Positions 26,183 through 36,100 of a stretch of 64,000 nucleotides of DNA are shown in pieces. The position numbers and the translations under genes are program-made. The DNA is from Sporosarcina trichiuri. GTDB lineage: Bacteria; Bacillota; Bacilli; Bacillales_A; Planococcaceae. Location of the stretch: positions 2,573,501-2,637,500 of the forward strand of contig NZ_CP129119.1 of NCBI RefSeq assembly GCF_030406775.1. The letters are read 5' to 3'. The notes beneath the pieces were generated by a model, which was not told the DNA's origin, searched no databases, and saw only the letters and a list, made by a program, of their open reading frames with translations. Every line of letters begins with the position of its first letter. Within the stretch, counting starts at the first letter, position 1.

Positions 26183-27595
26183 TCAGTCTGCTGCATGCGG
26201 CAGGCGGATCACGAAACGAGTCCCCTGACCTTTCCGGCTCACTGCGTCAATCGTCCCCCCGTGCAGGCTGACGAGCTGCCGGACGATGGACAGGCCGAGT
26301 CCGGATTCCCCGTACGGGTTCGAAGCCCGGGAGTCGACCGCTTTATAGAAACGGCTCCAGATCCGTTCGACTTCTTCAGGCGTCATGCCAATGCCTGTAT
26401 CCTCTATTTCGAGGATATCCAGGCCATCCTCATGACATGCGGACAGGGCGATGGTGCCGTCTTCTGTGAACTGGATGCTGTTTTTCGTAATGTTCAGCAG
26501 GATCTGTGTAAGGCGGTCATAGTCGGCATGGACAGTCATCGATTCCGATGCTTGGACGGTTATGGCTGTCCGGCGTTCTTCTGCCAGCGGTTCGAGCTGA
26601 TCACGGACGATTTCGAACAGATCCAGAATCCGGATCTCCTGTTTCACGAGCGTGATCTGGTTGGAGCGGATCTTTTCGTAGTCGAGGTTTTCATTGACGA
26701 GCCGGAGCAGCCGCTTCGTTTCGCTGCCCGCAAGTCCAAGTGCTTTCCGGCGCTGCTGGTTGGGGATCATGTCGTTCTGCAGGCCCTCGATCGTTCCGCG
26801 GATCGTCGTCAGCGGTGTGCGCAGTTCGTGGGAGACATCCGCCATGAATTGGCGTCTGCGGTTTTCAAGGTTTTCGATCTCTTCATGGGAAGCATGCAGA
26901 TCACGGACCATCGCATTGAAATCAGCCGCCAGCTCATCGATCTCATCCCGTCCGGAAGTTGCCAGCCGGATCGAGTAATCCCCGGAGGAAACGGCTGATG
27001 CCGCCCTTCGTATCTTTCGGATCCGGCGGCCGTAATAGAGCGCGAACAATCCGCTGAGAAGGACGGCGGCTGCCAGTGCGGCGATTGCTGCATAGACCAG
27101 GTACCGGTTCATCTGTGCGATGACGGTCTGCGTACCCCCGATCGGTGACGTCAGCAGGACGCCGCCGACAAACTGCCCGTGCTGGAAATAAGGGAGGAGC
27201 ACGAAGGTCACAGCCTGGCTGAACCGCTCCTGTTCCTGCCTGACGGAGATCGTTTCACCGTCCTGCAGTTTCGTCCATTCGGATTCATCCAGCTCGATCA
27301 GCGGCGTCCGGAGACCTGTCGAGTAGATGATCTTCGACTGCTCATCGAACAGGCTGTACTCGATCTCCCGGCTCTTCAGCACCCGGCCGAATGAGCGCAG
27401 CACCGCATCCGCCGGCTGGCTGCTGCGGCCGAGATCGCTCAGGAGCGACTGCCCGTACTGGGTGAGCTCCTCTGTTTTCGTATCGTATACGTATTGCTCA
27501 AAGAAATGGGAGAACAGGAAGCCGGCCAACAGGATGGCCGCCAGGATCACGGTGACGTGGCTGATCAGCTGCTGGGTGAACACATTCACTTTCAT
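26183..27595 (-). CDS. Membrane sensor histidine kinase
   Basis: About 470 residues. Span one at ~12-32, an extracytoplasmic sensor of about 130 residues, span two at ~168-190, HAMP (RRIRKIRRAASAVSSGDY), phospho-acceptor DVSHELRTPLTTIRG, and HATPase boxes NITKNSIQF, DTGIGMTPEEVERIW and GLGLSIV. Its ATG overlaps the stop of the upstream regulator gene (ATGA). The position next to htrA recalls secretion-stress systems such as CssRS, but the sensor region does not let me assign that name. Confidence 0.9.
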   Translation of the reverse strand: MKVNVFTQQLISHVTVILAAILLAGFLFSHFFEQYVYDTKTEELTQYGQSLLSDLGRSSQPADAVLRSFGRVLKSREIEYSLFDEQSKIIYSTGLRTPLIELDESEWTKLQDGETISVRQEQERFSQAVTFVLLPYFQHGQFVGGVLLTSPIGGTQTVIAQMNRYLVYAAIAALAAAVLLSGLFALYYGRRIRKIRRAASAVSSGDYSIRLATSGRDEIDELAADFNAMVRDLHASHEEIENLENRRRQFMADVSHELRTPLTTIRGTIEGLQNDMIPNQQRRKALGLAGSETKRLLRLVNENLDYEKIRSNQITLVKQEIRILDLFEIVRDQLEPLAEERRTAITVQASESMTVHADYDRLTQILLNITKNSIQFTEDGTIALSACHEDGLDILEIEDTGIGMTPEEVERIWSRFYKAVDSRASNPYGESGLGLSIVRQLVSLHGGTIDAVSRKGQGTRFVIRLPHAAD

Positions 27596-28284
27596 CGGAC
27601 GTCCTCCGGGAAGCCGTCGAACTTGTAGCCGACACCCCAGACTGTCTGGATGGCGGACGCCCCGAGACGGCCGAGTTTTGTCCGCAGACGTTTCACGTGC
27701 ACATCGACCGTCCTGTCGTCCCCGTAGAAGTCGAATCCCCACACGTGTTCTAGCAGCTGGTCCCGGCTGAATACCTGCTTCGGGTGGCGGATGAAGAACA
27801 CAAGCAGATCGTACTCCTTAGGTGTCAGATTATCGATCAGACGCCCATCAGCCGTGATTTGACGGGCCTGTTCATCCACCTTGAACAAGCCGGCCTGCAA
27901 GAGATGTACGCCGCCGGAAGCAGAGCCTCTCCTTCGTGTGACCGCCTTGATGCGCGCCATGAGGGCGAGCGGACTGAACGGTTTCGTCACATAATCATCG
28001 GCGCCCATCTCGAGGCCGAGCACCTGGTCCGACTCCGTGTCTTTGGCCGTCAGCATGATGATCGGAACGTCATTGCCGTCAGACCGGAGTGACCGGCAGA
28101 TGGCGACTCCATCCGTCGACGGCAGCATCCAGTCGACGATGAGGCAGTCCCAGTTCTCTTCCTGCGCCCGGCGGAGCCCCTCTCTGCCGTCGGTGATGAA
28201 CTGCCCCTCGATCCCTTCCTTCACAAAGAACAGCTCGATCATCTGCGATACGTTTTCGTTATCTTCGATAACAAGGATTTTCAA
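27592..28284 (-). CDS. OmpR-family response regulator
   Basis: About 230 residues. Receiver with acidic pair (VIEDNE), phospho-acceptor Asp51 in LIVDWMLPSTDG, switch Thr in MLTAKD and Lys in VTKPFSP; then a winged helix (LTPKEYDLLVFF, RTVDVHVKRLRTKLG, IQTVWGVGYKF). The only start that keeps the conserved N-terminus KILVIEDNE with an AGGAGG 9 nt upstream is TTG at 28284. It sits between htrA (upstream, separated by a strong hairpin) and its kinase. Confidence 0.92.
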   Translation of the reverse strand: MKILVIEDNENVSQMIELFFVKEGIEGQFITDGREGLRRAQEENWDCLIVDWMLPSTDGVAICRSLRSDGNDVPIIMLTAKDTESDQVLGLEMGADDYVTKPFSPLALMARIKAVTRRRGSASGGVHLLQAGLFKVDEQARQITADGRLIDNLTPKEYDLLVFFIRHPKQVFSRDQLLEHVWGFDFYGDDRTVDVHVKRLRTKLGRLGASAIQTVWGVGYKFDGFPEDVR

Positions 28285-28359
28285 CGGCCATCGCCTCCTG
28301 TATAGTCTTAACCTATCTGAAAACAAGGCGGCTGCGCAACTGTTTCACACATAGGCAAA

Positions 28360-28398
28360 GCCGTCCTGAAAAGGGATACTCCGTTTTCAGGACGGCTG
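28360..28398. terminator. Strong hairpin between htrA and the regulator gene
   Basis: A perfect 14-bp stem (28360-28373 with 28385-28398, AGCCGTCCTGAAAA and its complement) around an 11-base loop. It lies 12 bp after the htrA stop on the minus strand; the tail there (CTTTGCC) has few T, so it could be a terminator, an mRNA-stability element, or a partial attenuator allowing read-through into the two-component genes. Confidence 0.7.
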
Positions 28399-28410
28399 GA
28401 TCGATCGCGA

Positions 28411-29565
28411 TTATTCAGTGGCGGAGGAGCTGCTGGCAAGCTGGGATGTAAGTTCCATCTTATCGCCGTTCCGGTAGATTGTGAACTTCGCCCGGTCGCC
28501 GATATGCAGGTCGGTATACAGCAGTTTGCGCAAGTCCGCGGACGACTCGACCGCCTTGCCGTTGACGGCTGTGATGACATCCTGCTCTCTGAAGCCGGCT
28601 TTCCCCGCGGGGGAGGAGGCGTCGACACTGCCGACCATGACACCGCCATGGACCTCCTCAGGCAGATCTCTGACATACATTTCCGGTACGTCTGCAAGAT
28701 CGATGAGTCCGATGCCGATATACGGACGGTCGATTTTACCGTTCTTCATAAGCTGTGCCGCCAGCGTTTTGACTTCGTTGCTCGGGATAGCAAACCCAAG
28801 TCCTTCGACGCCGCTCTGTTCAATCTTCAGGCTGTTAATACCGATCAGCTCGCCTGCCGTATTGACGAGAGCGCCGCCGCTGTTCCCGGGGTTGATGGCG
28901 GCGTCTGTCTGGATGACGTCCATTTCCCACTTGCCGGCTGCGGTATCCACGGCGATGGAGCGTGAAGGCGCGCTGACGATGCCCTGTGTGACAGTTCCGG
29001 AAAAATCGATGCCGAGCGGATTGCCGATTGCAACGACCGGATCACCGGCACGCAGCTTGCTGGAGTCCCCGAGTGCCAGCATACCTTCCGCATAGTTCTT
29101 ATCCATCTTCACGACCGCGATATCGGTCAGCGGATCTGCACCGACAAGTTCGGCGTCCGCTTTTTGTCCGCCCGCTGTCGTGATGACGAGTTTCGAAGCG
29201 TTTTCGATGACGTGATTGTTCGTGACGACATATGCATGCTCGCTGTCCGTCTTATAGACGACTCCGGACCCTGTTCCAGCCTTCTGCGATTCGGCATTAC
29301 CGGCGAACCGGTTCCCTGCCGTCTGATAGTTTTCAATAGCGACAATCGCTTTGCCGGCCTTGGCCACCATGTCGGATAGAGGGAGCGCCGCTGTGCTTGT
29401 CTGCTCTACGTTGTACGGCTGTGCGGCTTCTGTCTTTTCCGCGGACTGGACATCCGTCTTCTGGGCCAGCACGTCCGTATTCAGGACGGCGCCGAGCGTC
29501 AGCACCGAACCGAGCGCACCGGCTCCCACTGTCGATAGGATCCATTTCGTTTTCGATGTATTCAT
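28411..29565 (-). CDS. htrA: HtrA-like serine protease, membrane anchored, one PDZ domain
   Basis: Quality-control protease and chaperone at the outer face of the membrane. About 384 residues: an N-terminal span (WILSTVGAGALGSVLTLGAVL), a short linker, a trypsin-like domain with His118 (NNHVIENAS), Asp148 (LTDIAVVKM) and Ser229 (NPGNSGGAL), then a PDZ domain (~280-375: GVMVGSVDASSPAGKAGFREQDVI). ATG at 29565 follows AAAGGGAGAGATC. Compared with Bacillus HtrA it lacks a long cytoplasmic N-terminal stretch. A two-component system lies just downstream. Confidence 0.92.
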   Translation of the reverse strand: MNTSKTKWILSTVGAGALGSVLTLGAVLNTDVLAQKTDVQSAEKTEAAQPYNVEQTSTAALPLSDMVAKAGKAIVAIENYQTAGNRFAGNAESQKAGTGSGVVYKTDSEHAYVVTNNHVIENASKLVITTAGGQKADAELVGADPLTDIAVVKMDKNYAEGMLALGDSSKLRAGDPVVAIGNPLGIDFSGTVTQGIVSAPSRSIAVDTAAGKWEMDVIQTDAAINPGNSGGALVNTAGELIGINSLKIEQSGVEGLGFAIPSNEVKTLAAQLMKNGKIDRPYIGIGLIDLADVPEMYVRDLPEEVHGGVMVGSVDASSPAGKAGFREQDVITAVNGKAVESSADLRKLLYTDLHIGDRAKFTIYRNGDKMELTSQLASSSSATE

Positions 29566-29743
29566 ACGTGATCTCTCCCTTTGTTTTCTATCGTACATTC
29601 ATTGTAAGCGGGAGTTATGAACAAATTATTACCGGCTTGTTGCCGGGTTGTAAATTATGAAAGCAATTATTGCAGAATAAAGTTGTAATAGTTTGAGTAG
29701 TCAGATATAGTGATAGGGAAACGACCATTTTTTATTTTGCGGA

Positions 29744-29759
29744 ATGAAAGCGTATACAT
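29744..29759 (+). promoter_or_regulatory. cre-like catabolite control site
   Basis: ATGAAAGCGTATACAT matches every position of the Bacillus cre consensus WTGNNARCGNWWWCAW as I recall it. It lies about 90 bp upstream of the aldehyde dehydrogenase start, where CcpA could act as repressor or roadblock. The core CG is not a perfect palindrome, which is common. Confidence 0.55.
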
Positions 29760-29849
29760 CTTTCATGCGGCCGGACAAGCCGGCGTAGGATGGATGGCTG
29801 ATCAAAACAGCCGGAATTACAAATACACTGACAAACGGGAGGAATGGAA

Positions 29850-31391
29850 ATGGTACAGCAGGTCGAGAATCAGGCATATGCAAATCCGAACACAGAAGGG
29901 GCGCTTGTAAACTTCAAGGAACGCTACGATAATTTCATCAACGGGAAATGGACGGCACCGCTGAGCGGCGAGTACTTCGATAATCCGTCACCGGTCACAG
30001 GCAAGGTGTTCACGCAGGTGGCACGCTCGAAGGAGGAGGACATCGAGCTGGCGCTGGATGCGGCGCATGCTGCAAAAGACGCTTGGGGGAAGACGTCCGT
30101 TACGGAACGGGCCAATATCCTGCTGAAAATCGCCGACCGCATGGAACAGAACCTGGAAATGCTCGCAGTGGCGGAGACTTGGGAGAACGGCAAGGCGGTG
30201 CGTGAGACATTGAACGCCGACCTGCCGCTTGCCATCGACCATTTCCGCTACTTCGCTTCAGCCGTCCGCGCGCAGGAAGGCGGCGTCAGCCAAATCGATA
30301 ACGATACGGTCGCCTACCACTTCCATGAGCCGATCGGCGTCGTCGGGCAGATCATCCCATGGAACTTTCCGATCCTCATGGCTGTCTGGAAGCTTGCGCC
30401 GGCACTTGCGGCAGGGAACTGTGTCGTCCTCAAGCCGGCGGAACAGACACCGGCCTCAATCCTGGTGCTCGTCGAACTGATCGAAGATCTGCTGCCGCCG
30501 GGTGTCCTGAACGTCGTGAACGGCTTCGGGCTGGAGGCGGGCAAACCGCTCGCTTCGAACCCACGGATCGGTAAAGTCGCATTCACGGGCGAAACGACGA
30601 CCGGCCGGATGATCATGCAGTACGCGTCACAGAATCTCATCCCGGTTACATTGGAACTTGGCGGAAAGTCGCCGAACATCTTCTTTGAAGACGTCATGGC
30701 GGAGGACGATGACTTCCTGGACAAGGCGGTGGAAGGGTTTGTCATGTTTGCCCTGAATCAGGGGGAAGTGTGCACATGCCCGTCCCGTGCGCTCATCCAG
30801 GAATCGATCTATGACGAATTCATGGAGCGTGCGCTCGCCCGTGTCGAAGCCATCAAGATCGGCAATCCGCTCGATCCGACTGTGATGATGGGCGCACAGG
30901 CCTCGAACGAGCAGCTGGAGAAGATCCTTTCCTATCTGGACATCGGCAAGCAGGAAGGGGCCGAATGCCTGACAGGCGGCGAGCAGAACAAGCTCGACGG
31001 GGATCTGTCTGGCGGCTACTATGTCAAACCGACGGTATTCAAGGGCCATAACAAAATGAGGATCTTCCAGGAGGAGATCTTCGGACCGGTCGTCGCCGTG
31101 ACGACATTCAAAACAAAAGAAGAGGCGCTCGAGATCGCGAACGATACGCTGTACGGCCTCGGTTCAGGCGTCTGGACACGCGACATGAACACGGCCTACC
31201 GGTTCGGCCGCGGAATTGAAGCCGGCCGGGTCTGGACGAACTGCTACCATGCCTATCCTGCACATGCGGCGTTCGGCGGCTATAAAGCATCTGGCATCGG
31301 CCGTGAGAATCACCTGATGATGCTCGAACATTACCAGCAGACGAAGAACATGCTCGTCAGCTACAGCGAACAGAAACAAGGGTTCTTCTGA
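29850..31391 (+). CDS. NAD-dependent aldehyde dehydrogenase (acetaldehyde/ExaC type)
   Basis: Oxidises an aldehyde, probably acetaldehyde, to the acid. 513 residues. Cofactor loop FTGETTTGR, general base Glu269 in LELGGKSP and catalytic Cys308 in [11 protein letters not shown], followed by [10 protein letters not shown]. The double-cysteine EVCTC and the C-terminal [20 protein letters not shown] resemble AldA/ExaC-like enzymes. ATG at 29850 is 7 nt from GGGAGG; the ATG at 29844 is too close. A DUF779 gene follows after 21 bp, a pairing seen with this subgroup. A cre-like site lies upstream. Confidence 0.92.
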   Translation: MVQQVENQAYANPNTEGALVNFKERYDNFINGKWTAPLSGEYFDNPSPVTGKVFTQVARSKEEDIELALDAAHAAKDAWGKTSVTERANILLKIADRMEQNLEMLAVAETWENGKAVRETLNADLPLAIDHFRYFASAVRAQEGGVSQIDNDTVAYHFHEPIGVVGQIIPWNFPILMAVWKLAPALAAGNCVVLKPAEQTPASILVLVELIEDLLPPGVLNVVNGFGLEAGKPLASNPRIGKVAFTGETTTGRMIMQYASQNLIPVTLELGGKSPNIFFEDVMAEDDDFLDKAVEGFVMFALNQGEVCTCPSRALIQESIYDEFMERALARVEAIKIGNPLDPTVMMGAQASNEQLEKILSYLDIGKQEGAECLTGGEQNKLDGDLSGGYYVKPTVFKGHNKMRIFQEEIFGPVVAVTTFKTKEEALEIANDTLYGLGSGVWTRDMNTAYRFGRGIEAGRVWTNCYHAYPAHAAFGGYKASGIGRENHLMMLEHYQQTKNMLVSYSEQKQGFF

Positions 31392-31412
31392 TCGGAAAGA
31401 GGTGAACCGCAG

Positions 31413-31769
31413 ATGACGGAACGAGTCACAGCGACGGAAGAGGCACTCGCCCTCATCCGACTGCTGGAACAGAAACACGGTCCGCTCATGTTCCACCAGT
31501 CAGGGGGCTGCTGTGACGGTTCCTCTCCAATGTGCTACCCGGAGGGGGACCTGCTCATCGGCAGTCAGGATGTCCTGCTTGGCCATATCGGAGGAGTCCC
31601 GTTCTATATGCTCAAGTCGCAGTTCGATTACTGGAAGCATACCCAGCTGATCATCGACGTCGTTGACGGGCGGGGCGGCATGTTTTCCCTCGAAGGGGTG
31701 GAAGGCAAGCGGTTTCTTACCCGGTCGCGGGCGTTCACGAAAGAAGAGACGGACCAATTACAGACATGA
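31413..31769 (+). CDS. DUF779 protein, aldehyde dehydrogenase partner
   Basis: Small soluble protein of 118 residues. Conserved features of the family are visible: ALIRLLEQKHGPLMFHQSGG with CCDGSSPMCYPEGD (three Cys, His, Asp), and SQFDYWKHTQLIIDVVDGRGGMFSLE. The clustered Cys and His suggest metal or redox chemistry, but no function has been established as far as I know. It follows the aldehyde dehydrogenase by 21 bp with its own AAAGAGGTG site and shares the terminator, so it very likely works with that enzyme. Confidence 0.88.
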   Translation: MTERVTATEEALALIRLLEQKHGPLMFHQSGGCCDGSSPMCYPEGDLLIGSQDVLLGHIGGVPFYMLKSQFDYWKHTQLIIDVVDGRGGMFSLEGVEGKRFLTRSRAFTKEETDQLQT

Positions 31770-31771
31770 GA

Positions 31772-31808
31772 AAAGACGGCTTCCCGTGAGTGGGGAGCCG
31801 TCTTTTTT
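31772..31808. terminator. Terminator after DUF779 gene
   Basis: Stem AAAAGACGGCT / AGCCGTCTTTT with TTTTTTT; also positioned to end the converging minus-strand DCC-family gene. Confidence 0.88.
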
Positions 31809-32201
31809 TCAGATGAACCGTTTCCGCTCGGATGGCGATGGAAGCATGCAGGCTTCCTCTTTCTTCCCGAACCATTTGTACCGGTTGCGCGCCACAAAAT
31901 CATAGACGCTGTCCCGGATCGGCGCCGGAATGAGGATGAACAGGAAGGCGAGATGCCAAAGTCCATCCAGTTTCTTCGCAATCCGCAGGGCGGCCCCTGA
32001 CTTCATATAGGTCTTGCCGTTTTCGATGAGGACCATGCTGTCCACATCATCAGGAATATGATAGTCCTCCGCCAGCTGCCTGCCGGTCTCACTTTCCAGC
32101 GCGGCAAACTGGAAATATTCATAAGGGTCGCGTTTTATGATGAATTGTACGCTTGCATCACAGAAATTACATTCGCCGTCAAACAGGATAATGCGTTTCA
32201 T
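31809..32201 (-). CDS. DCC-family thiol-disulfide oxidoreductase-like protein (YuxK, DUF393)
   Basis: About 130 residues with a thioredoxin-like fold. The name-giving motif reads FDGECNFCDASVQF (D-x-x-C-x-x-C), with the downstream LESETGRQLAEDY, SMVLIENGKTYMKSGAALRI and a hydrophobic segment WHLAFLFILIPAPIRDSVYDFVARNRYKWFG (in parts) typical of the family. Presumed redox-active but without known substrate. ATG at 32201 follows GTGAGGAGGCTGTCGC. Monocistronic. Confidence 0.88.
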   Translation of the reverse strand: MKRIILFDGECNFCDASVQFIIKRDPYEYFQFAALESETGRQLAEDYHIPDDVDSMVLIENGKTYMKSGAALRIAKKLDGLWHLAFLFILIPAPIRDSVYDFVARNRYKWFGKKEEACMLPSPSERKRFI

Positions 32202-32424
32202 GCGACAGCCTCCTCACTGCTTATGGTCTTTATACTATAGCCGAAATGGAAAGAGCTGAAACAAGGCGATAGCTGTATAACTATCTGAATAGAATGAATA
32301 GTATTGTAATGAGACGCGGAATATGATAGAGTAAGAGGTAGGAAGTCTGTTGTCTGTTTTGTCGCAGATCTTGTTCACGCACTGTTGTCCTGCCATGTGA
32401 AAACATCAGGGGAAGGTGATCCAA

Positions 32425-32604
32425 GTGGAACGTCAGCACATTCATCCAGACGAAATGAATCTGCGCAGCGATCCTGACTATATCGCAAGCCTGCAGATGA
32501 TCGGCGAAGGAGCACCGGATTTCAGCAGACGGATTGCACACCGTCCGGCACCCCCGCCGGAGTATGGGTTCGATGAACACGAACTCCCAAGGGACTATCA
32601 ATGA
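32425..32604 (+). CDS. Small hypothetical protein, 59 residues
   Basis: Starts at GTG 32425, 9 nt after AGGGGAAGG, and ends 2 bp before a clear terminator, which supports a real single-gene unit. The protein is hydrophilic, acidic and His/Pro-rich (ERQHIHPDEMNLRSDPDYIA, RRIAHRPAPPPEYGFDEHEL), without membrane span or signal. I do not recognise a family. A GTG at 32416 is an alternative start. Confidence 0.6.
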   Translation: MERQHIHPDEMNLRSDPDYIASLQMIGEGAPDFSRRIAHRPAPPPEYGFDEHELPRDYQ

Positions 32605-32605
32605 G

Positions 32606-32632
32606 AAAACCTTCCAGCCGGAAGGTTTTTTT
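32606..32632 (+). terminator. Terminator after the 59-residue protein gene
   Basis: Ten-base arms AAAACCTTCC / GGAAGGTTTT around AGCC, then T-run. Confidence 0.88.
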
Positions 32633-32741
32633 GATGCATGGATGGATCCGGAAAACATAACTAGCGAATCTTTTTTCCTCCGAGGCGCAAGCCCGCTTCA
32701 GTTCGGCTCATTTGCATGTAATGGAGGGAGGAGGTGATGAG

Positions 32742-33065
32742 ATGATGCATTCCAATCAGAACCGCTGTGGAATGAGACCGCAGCCGATGCCGCCGATGCA
32801 GCCATGCAACAGCGCGGCACAGCCGGTCATCTGCCCGACACAGTACCGCTATCACGATACGTTCACACCGCAGGAACTGCCGGTGGTCCACCCGTTCGTG
32901 AACGTCAACCGTCAGCATACCGTACAAGTGCCGCGCCACTATTACACAGAAGTGAACGAAACAATGCCGGGCCAGACCGTCCAGGCCATGCCGGGTTACG
33001 GACCGGGGATGGGTCCATGGGGTCCTCAGATGGGACCGGGTCCTATGCCGTGGGGCAGACGATAA
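32742..33065 (+). CDS. CotD-like spore coat protein
   Basis: About 107 residues, low complexity: Met/Pro/Gly-rich ends around a His/Asn/Val-rich middle (QELPVVHPFVNVNRQHTVQV, PRHYYTEVNET). The pattern of HPF and VN-x-x-H repeats is that of inner-coat CotD proteins; compared with Bacillus CotD it has fewer Cys and a PGYGPGMGPWGPQMGPGPMP tail. Start at ATG 32742 (or 32745) after GGAGGGAGGAGGTGA. If right, it is expressed late in the mother cell; I cannot read a sigma-K promoter with confidence. Confidence 0.7.
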   Translation: MMHSNQNRCGMRPQPMPPMQPCNSAAQPVICPTQYRYHDTFTPQELPVVHPFVNVNRQHTVQVPRHYYTEVNETMPGQTVQAMPGYGPGMGPWGPQMGPGPMPWGRR

Positions 33066-33072
33066 TAAACGC

Positions 33073-33110
33073 AAAAGAGCCTGCAGGCCGATGCCTGCAG
33101 GCTCTCTTTT
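33073..33110. terminator. Bidirectional terminator between cotD-like gene and metH
   Basis: A perfect 12-bp stem AGAGCCTGCAGG / CCTGCAGGCTCT with A-rich 5' and T-rich 3' sides, serving both converging genes. Confidence 0.9.
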
Positions 33111-33115
33111 TCCGT

Positions 33116-36100
33116 TCACTCGACATTGAAGTAGCGGGCATCCGGATGGGCAAAGACGATGGCGGAGACGGACGCTTCCGGTTCCATCATGAACTCCTCC
33201 GTCAAATGGACACCGATTTCCTCGGGTTTCAGCAGGCCGAATAGCTTGGCTTGGTCTTCGAGGTTCGGACAGGCGGGGTAGCCGAAGGAAAACCGCTGCC
33301 CCTGGTACTTTGCCGCGAAGCGGTCTTTCATCGTAAAGTCGGTGGCGTCCGGGAAGCCCCACTGGTCGCGGATCTCCTGGTGCACGCGTTCCGCAAACCC
33401 TTCCGCGAGTTCGAGCGCGGTCGCCTGGAACGCATGGCTTTCGAGGAACTTGCCGTCCGCTTTCAGGCGCTCAGCTTCTGCGCGGACGCCATGGCCGGCT
33501 GTCACCTGCATGAAGGCGACATAGTCCAATTCACCGCTCTGCACGGTTTTCAGATAATCCGCCAGACATAAGAACGGTTCCTGGTCCTGGCGCGGGAACG
33601 TGAACCGCTCGATTTCCGTCGTCGCATCAGCCGGATCATAGATGATGACATCGTCCCCGTCTGCCTGAGCCGGGAAGAACTGATACATACCGGACGCCCC
33701 GAGCTTCCCGGAGTTCAGGAACCCGGTCACCATCTCGTGCAGCTCGACGGCGCGGGGTTCCTGTTTCCGCAGCATGGCGTCCACGTTCCCCCGGAGTCCG
33801 AGATGATGCCCGATGAGCGTCCGCATGTTGACGTACGGAGACAGATGCGCAATTGAATAGTCCCGCAGCACGCGTTTCTTCAGATCCCCGGGCACGAAGA
33901 CCGGCGCATCTTCCCGCACCGTCTTGACGGGCCGGATGGCGACCGCCACCGCGGAATCGGCACGCGCCTCCGCTTTCGCCGCTTTGATGGCATCATTGGC
34001 CGCGCGCTTCTCGAGCTGTTCATCGAGTTCGAGCAGGAGTGCGTCCTTGCCGTCGCTCTGCAGACGGTTGGCAAGGTCGAGTCCCTGCATGGCATCCTTC
34101 GCGTAGATGACCGGCCCGTCATATTCCGGGGAGATCTTCGTGTCCGTGAACCGGCGGCTGAGTGCCGCGCCGCCCACCATGACGGGCAGATCGATGCCCG
34201 CCGCCTTGAAGTCCTGCGCCGTCAGCACCATCTGCTGGGCGGACTTCACGAGCAGTCCTGACAGGCCGACGATATCGGGCTTCTCTTTCCGGATGACGTC
34301 AATCAGTTCAGCAGGGGTCACTTTGATGCCGATATCGATGACCTTGAAGCCGTTGTTGCTCAGGATGATCTCGACCAGGTTCTTGCCGATGTCGTGCACA
34401 TCCCCTTTGACGGTGGCGAGCACGATCTTCCCCTTGCCGTTATCGTCCTCTTTCTTCTCCATGAACTGCTCGAGATATGAAACGGATGCTTTCATCACTT
34501 CCGCACTCTGCAGCACTTCCGCAACGATCAGCTGGTTCGCGTTGAAGAGACGTCCGACTTCCGCCATCCCTGTCATCAGCGGGCCGTTGATGACATCCAG
34601 AGGTTCGTCATACTGGGTCAGCGCTGCGTCCAGGTCGGGGATCAGCCCCTCCTTCGTCCCTTCGACGACGTAGTAGGCGAGCCGCTCGGGGACGGTTTTC
34701 GGGATATCATCTTCGGTTTTCTCCTTCTTCTTCCCCCGGTAGAATTCAGTGAACGCAGCAAGTGTTTCGTCTGTCGTCGAAAACAGCAGGTCATCCGCCA
34801 TTTTGATCTCCTTCTCGGGGATGGATGCATACCGTTCCAGTTTCTCGGTGTTGACGATCGCATAATCGAGCCCGGCCTGTGTGCAGTGGTACAGATACAC
34901 GGCATTCAGCACTTCGCGTCCGACGCCGGGAAGGCCGAATGATACGTTGCTGACACCGAGTACAGTCAGCGCACGCGGCAGCTTCTCCTTGATAAGCCGG
35001 ATCCCTTCGATCGTTTCCACGGCGGATCCGATGTATTGCGCGTCTCCCGTGCCGACGGGGAAGACGAGCGGGTCGAAGATGATGTCTTCGGGCGCGAGCC
35101 CCCACTTACCCGTCAGTAGTTCATAGGACCGCTCGGCAATCTCGAGTTTCCGCTCACGCGTCACCGCCATGCCGGTTTCATCGATCGTCCCGACGACGAC
35201 CGAGGCACCGTACTTCTTGACGATGGGCAGAACGGCATCGAAGCGTTCTTCGCCATCCTCCAGATTGATGGAATTGATGATCGCCTTTCCCTGTGAGTAT
35301 TTCAATGCTTCCTCGATGACCTGTTCATCCGTCGAGTCGATGACGAACGGCACTTTCACCTTCTTGACGACTTCCCGCATGAAGTCTCTCATATCCGTCA
35401 GTTCATCGCGATCGGGATTCGCCAGACAGACATCGATGACATGTGCGCCATTCTTCACTTGGGCCCGGGCGATTTCCGCCGCCTCCTCGATCTTGCCATC
35501 GGCGATCAGCTGTTTGAATTTGCGCGAACCGATGACGTTCGTCCGTTCACCGACCAGGATCGGGCGCATGCTTGGATCATAGAGGAGCGGTTCGATACCG
35601 GACACCACATGCCCGTGTGCATCCTCCTCGGCAGGCCGTGTGCGCGGTGTTTTGCCATCAACGGCCTGCCGGATCGCCCGGATATGGGCAGGCGTTGTCC
35701 CGCAGCAGCCGCCGACGATGTTCAGCCAGCCCTTTTCGGCGAAGCCTTCCAGCTTGGTCGATAACGACTCGGGCGATTCGTGGTAATGCCCTTCTTCATC
35801 GGGGAGGCCGGCGTTCGGATAACAGCTGACGAATCCGGTTGCAAGCTCCGACAGCGACCGCAGATGGTCCGTCATGAATTCCGGGCCGGTCGCACAGTTC
35901 AGCCCGACGGACAGCGGCCGGATATGTTCGATCGATACATAGAACGCTTCGATGCTCTGGCCTGCGAGTGTTGTCCCCATCGGTTCGATCGTCCCGGAGA
36001 TCATGACCGGCAGTTCACGGCCGGTCTCTTCGAACGCCCGCCGGATGCCGACCGTTCCCGCTTTGACGTTCAGCATATCCTGGCTCGTCTCCATTAGCAG

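Noticed and set aside
28284..28326. ATG upstream of the response regulator TTG
   Set aside because: The upstream in-frame start gives a non-conserved basic tail and lacks a ribosome site; the nearer ATG is out of frame.
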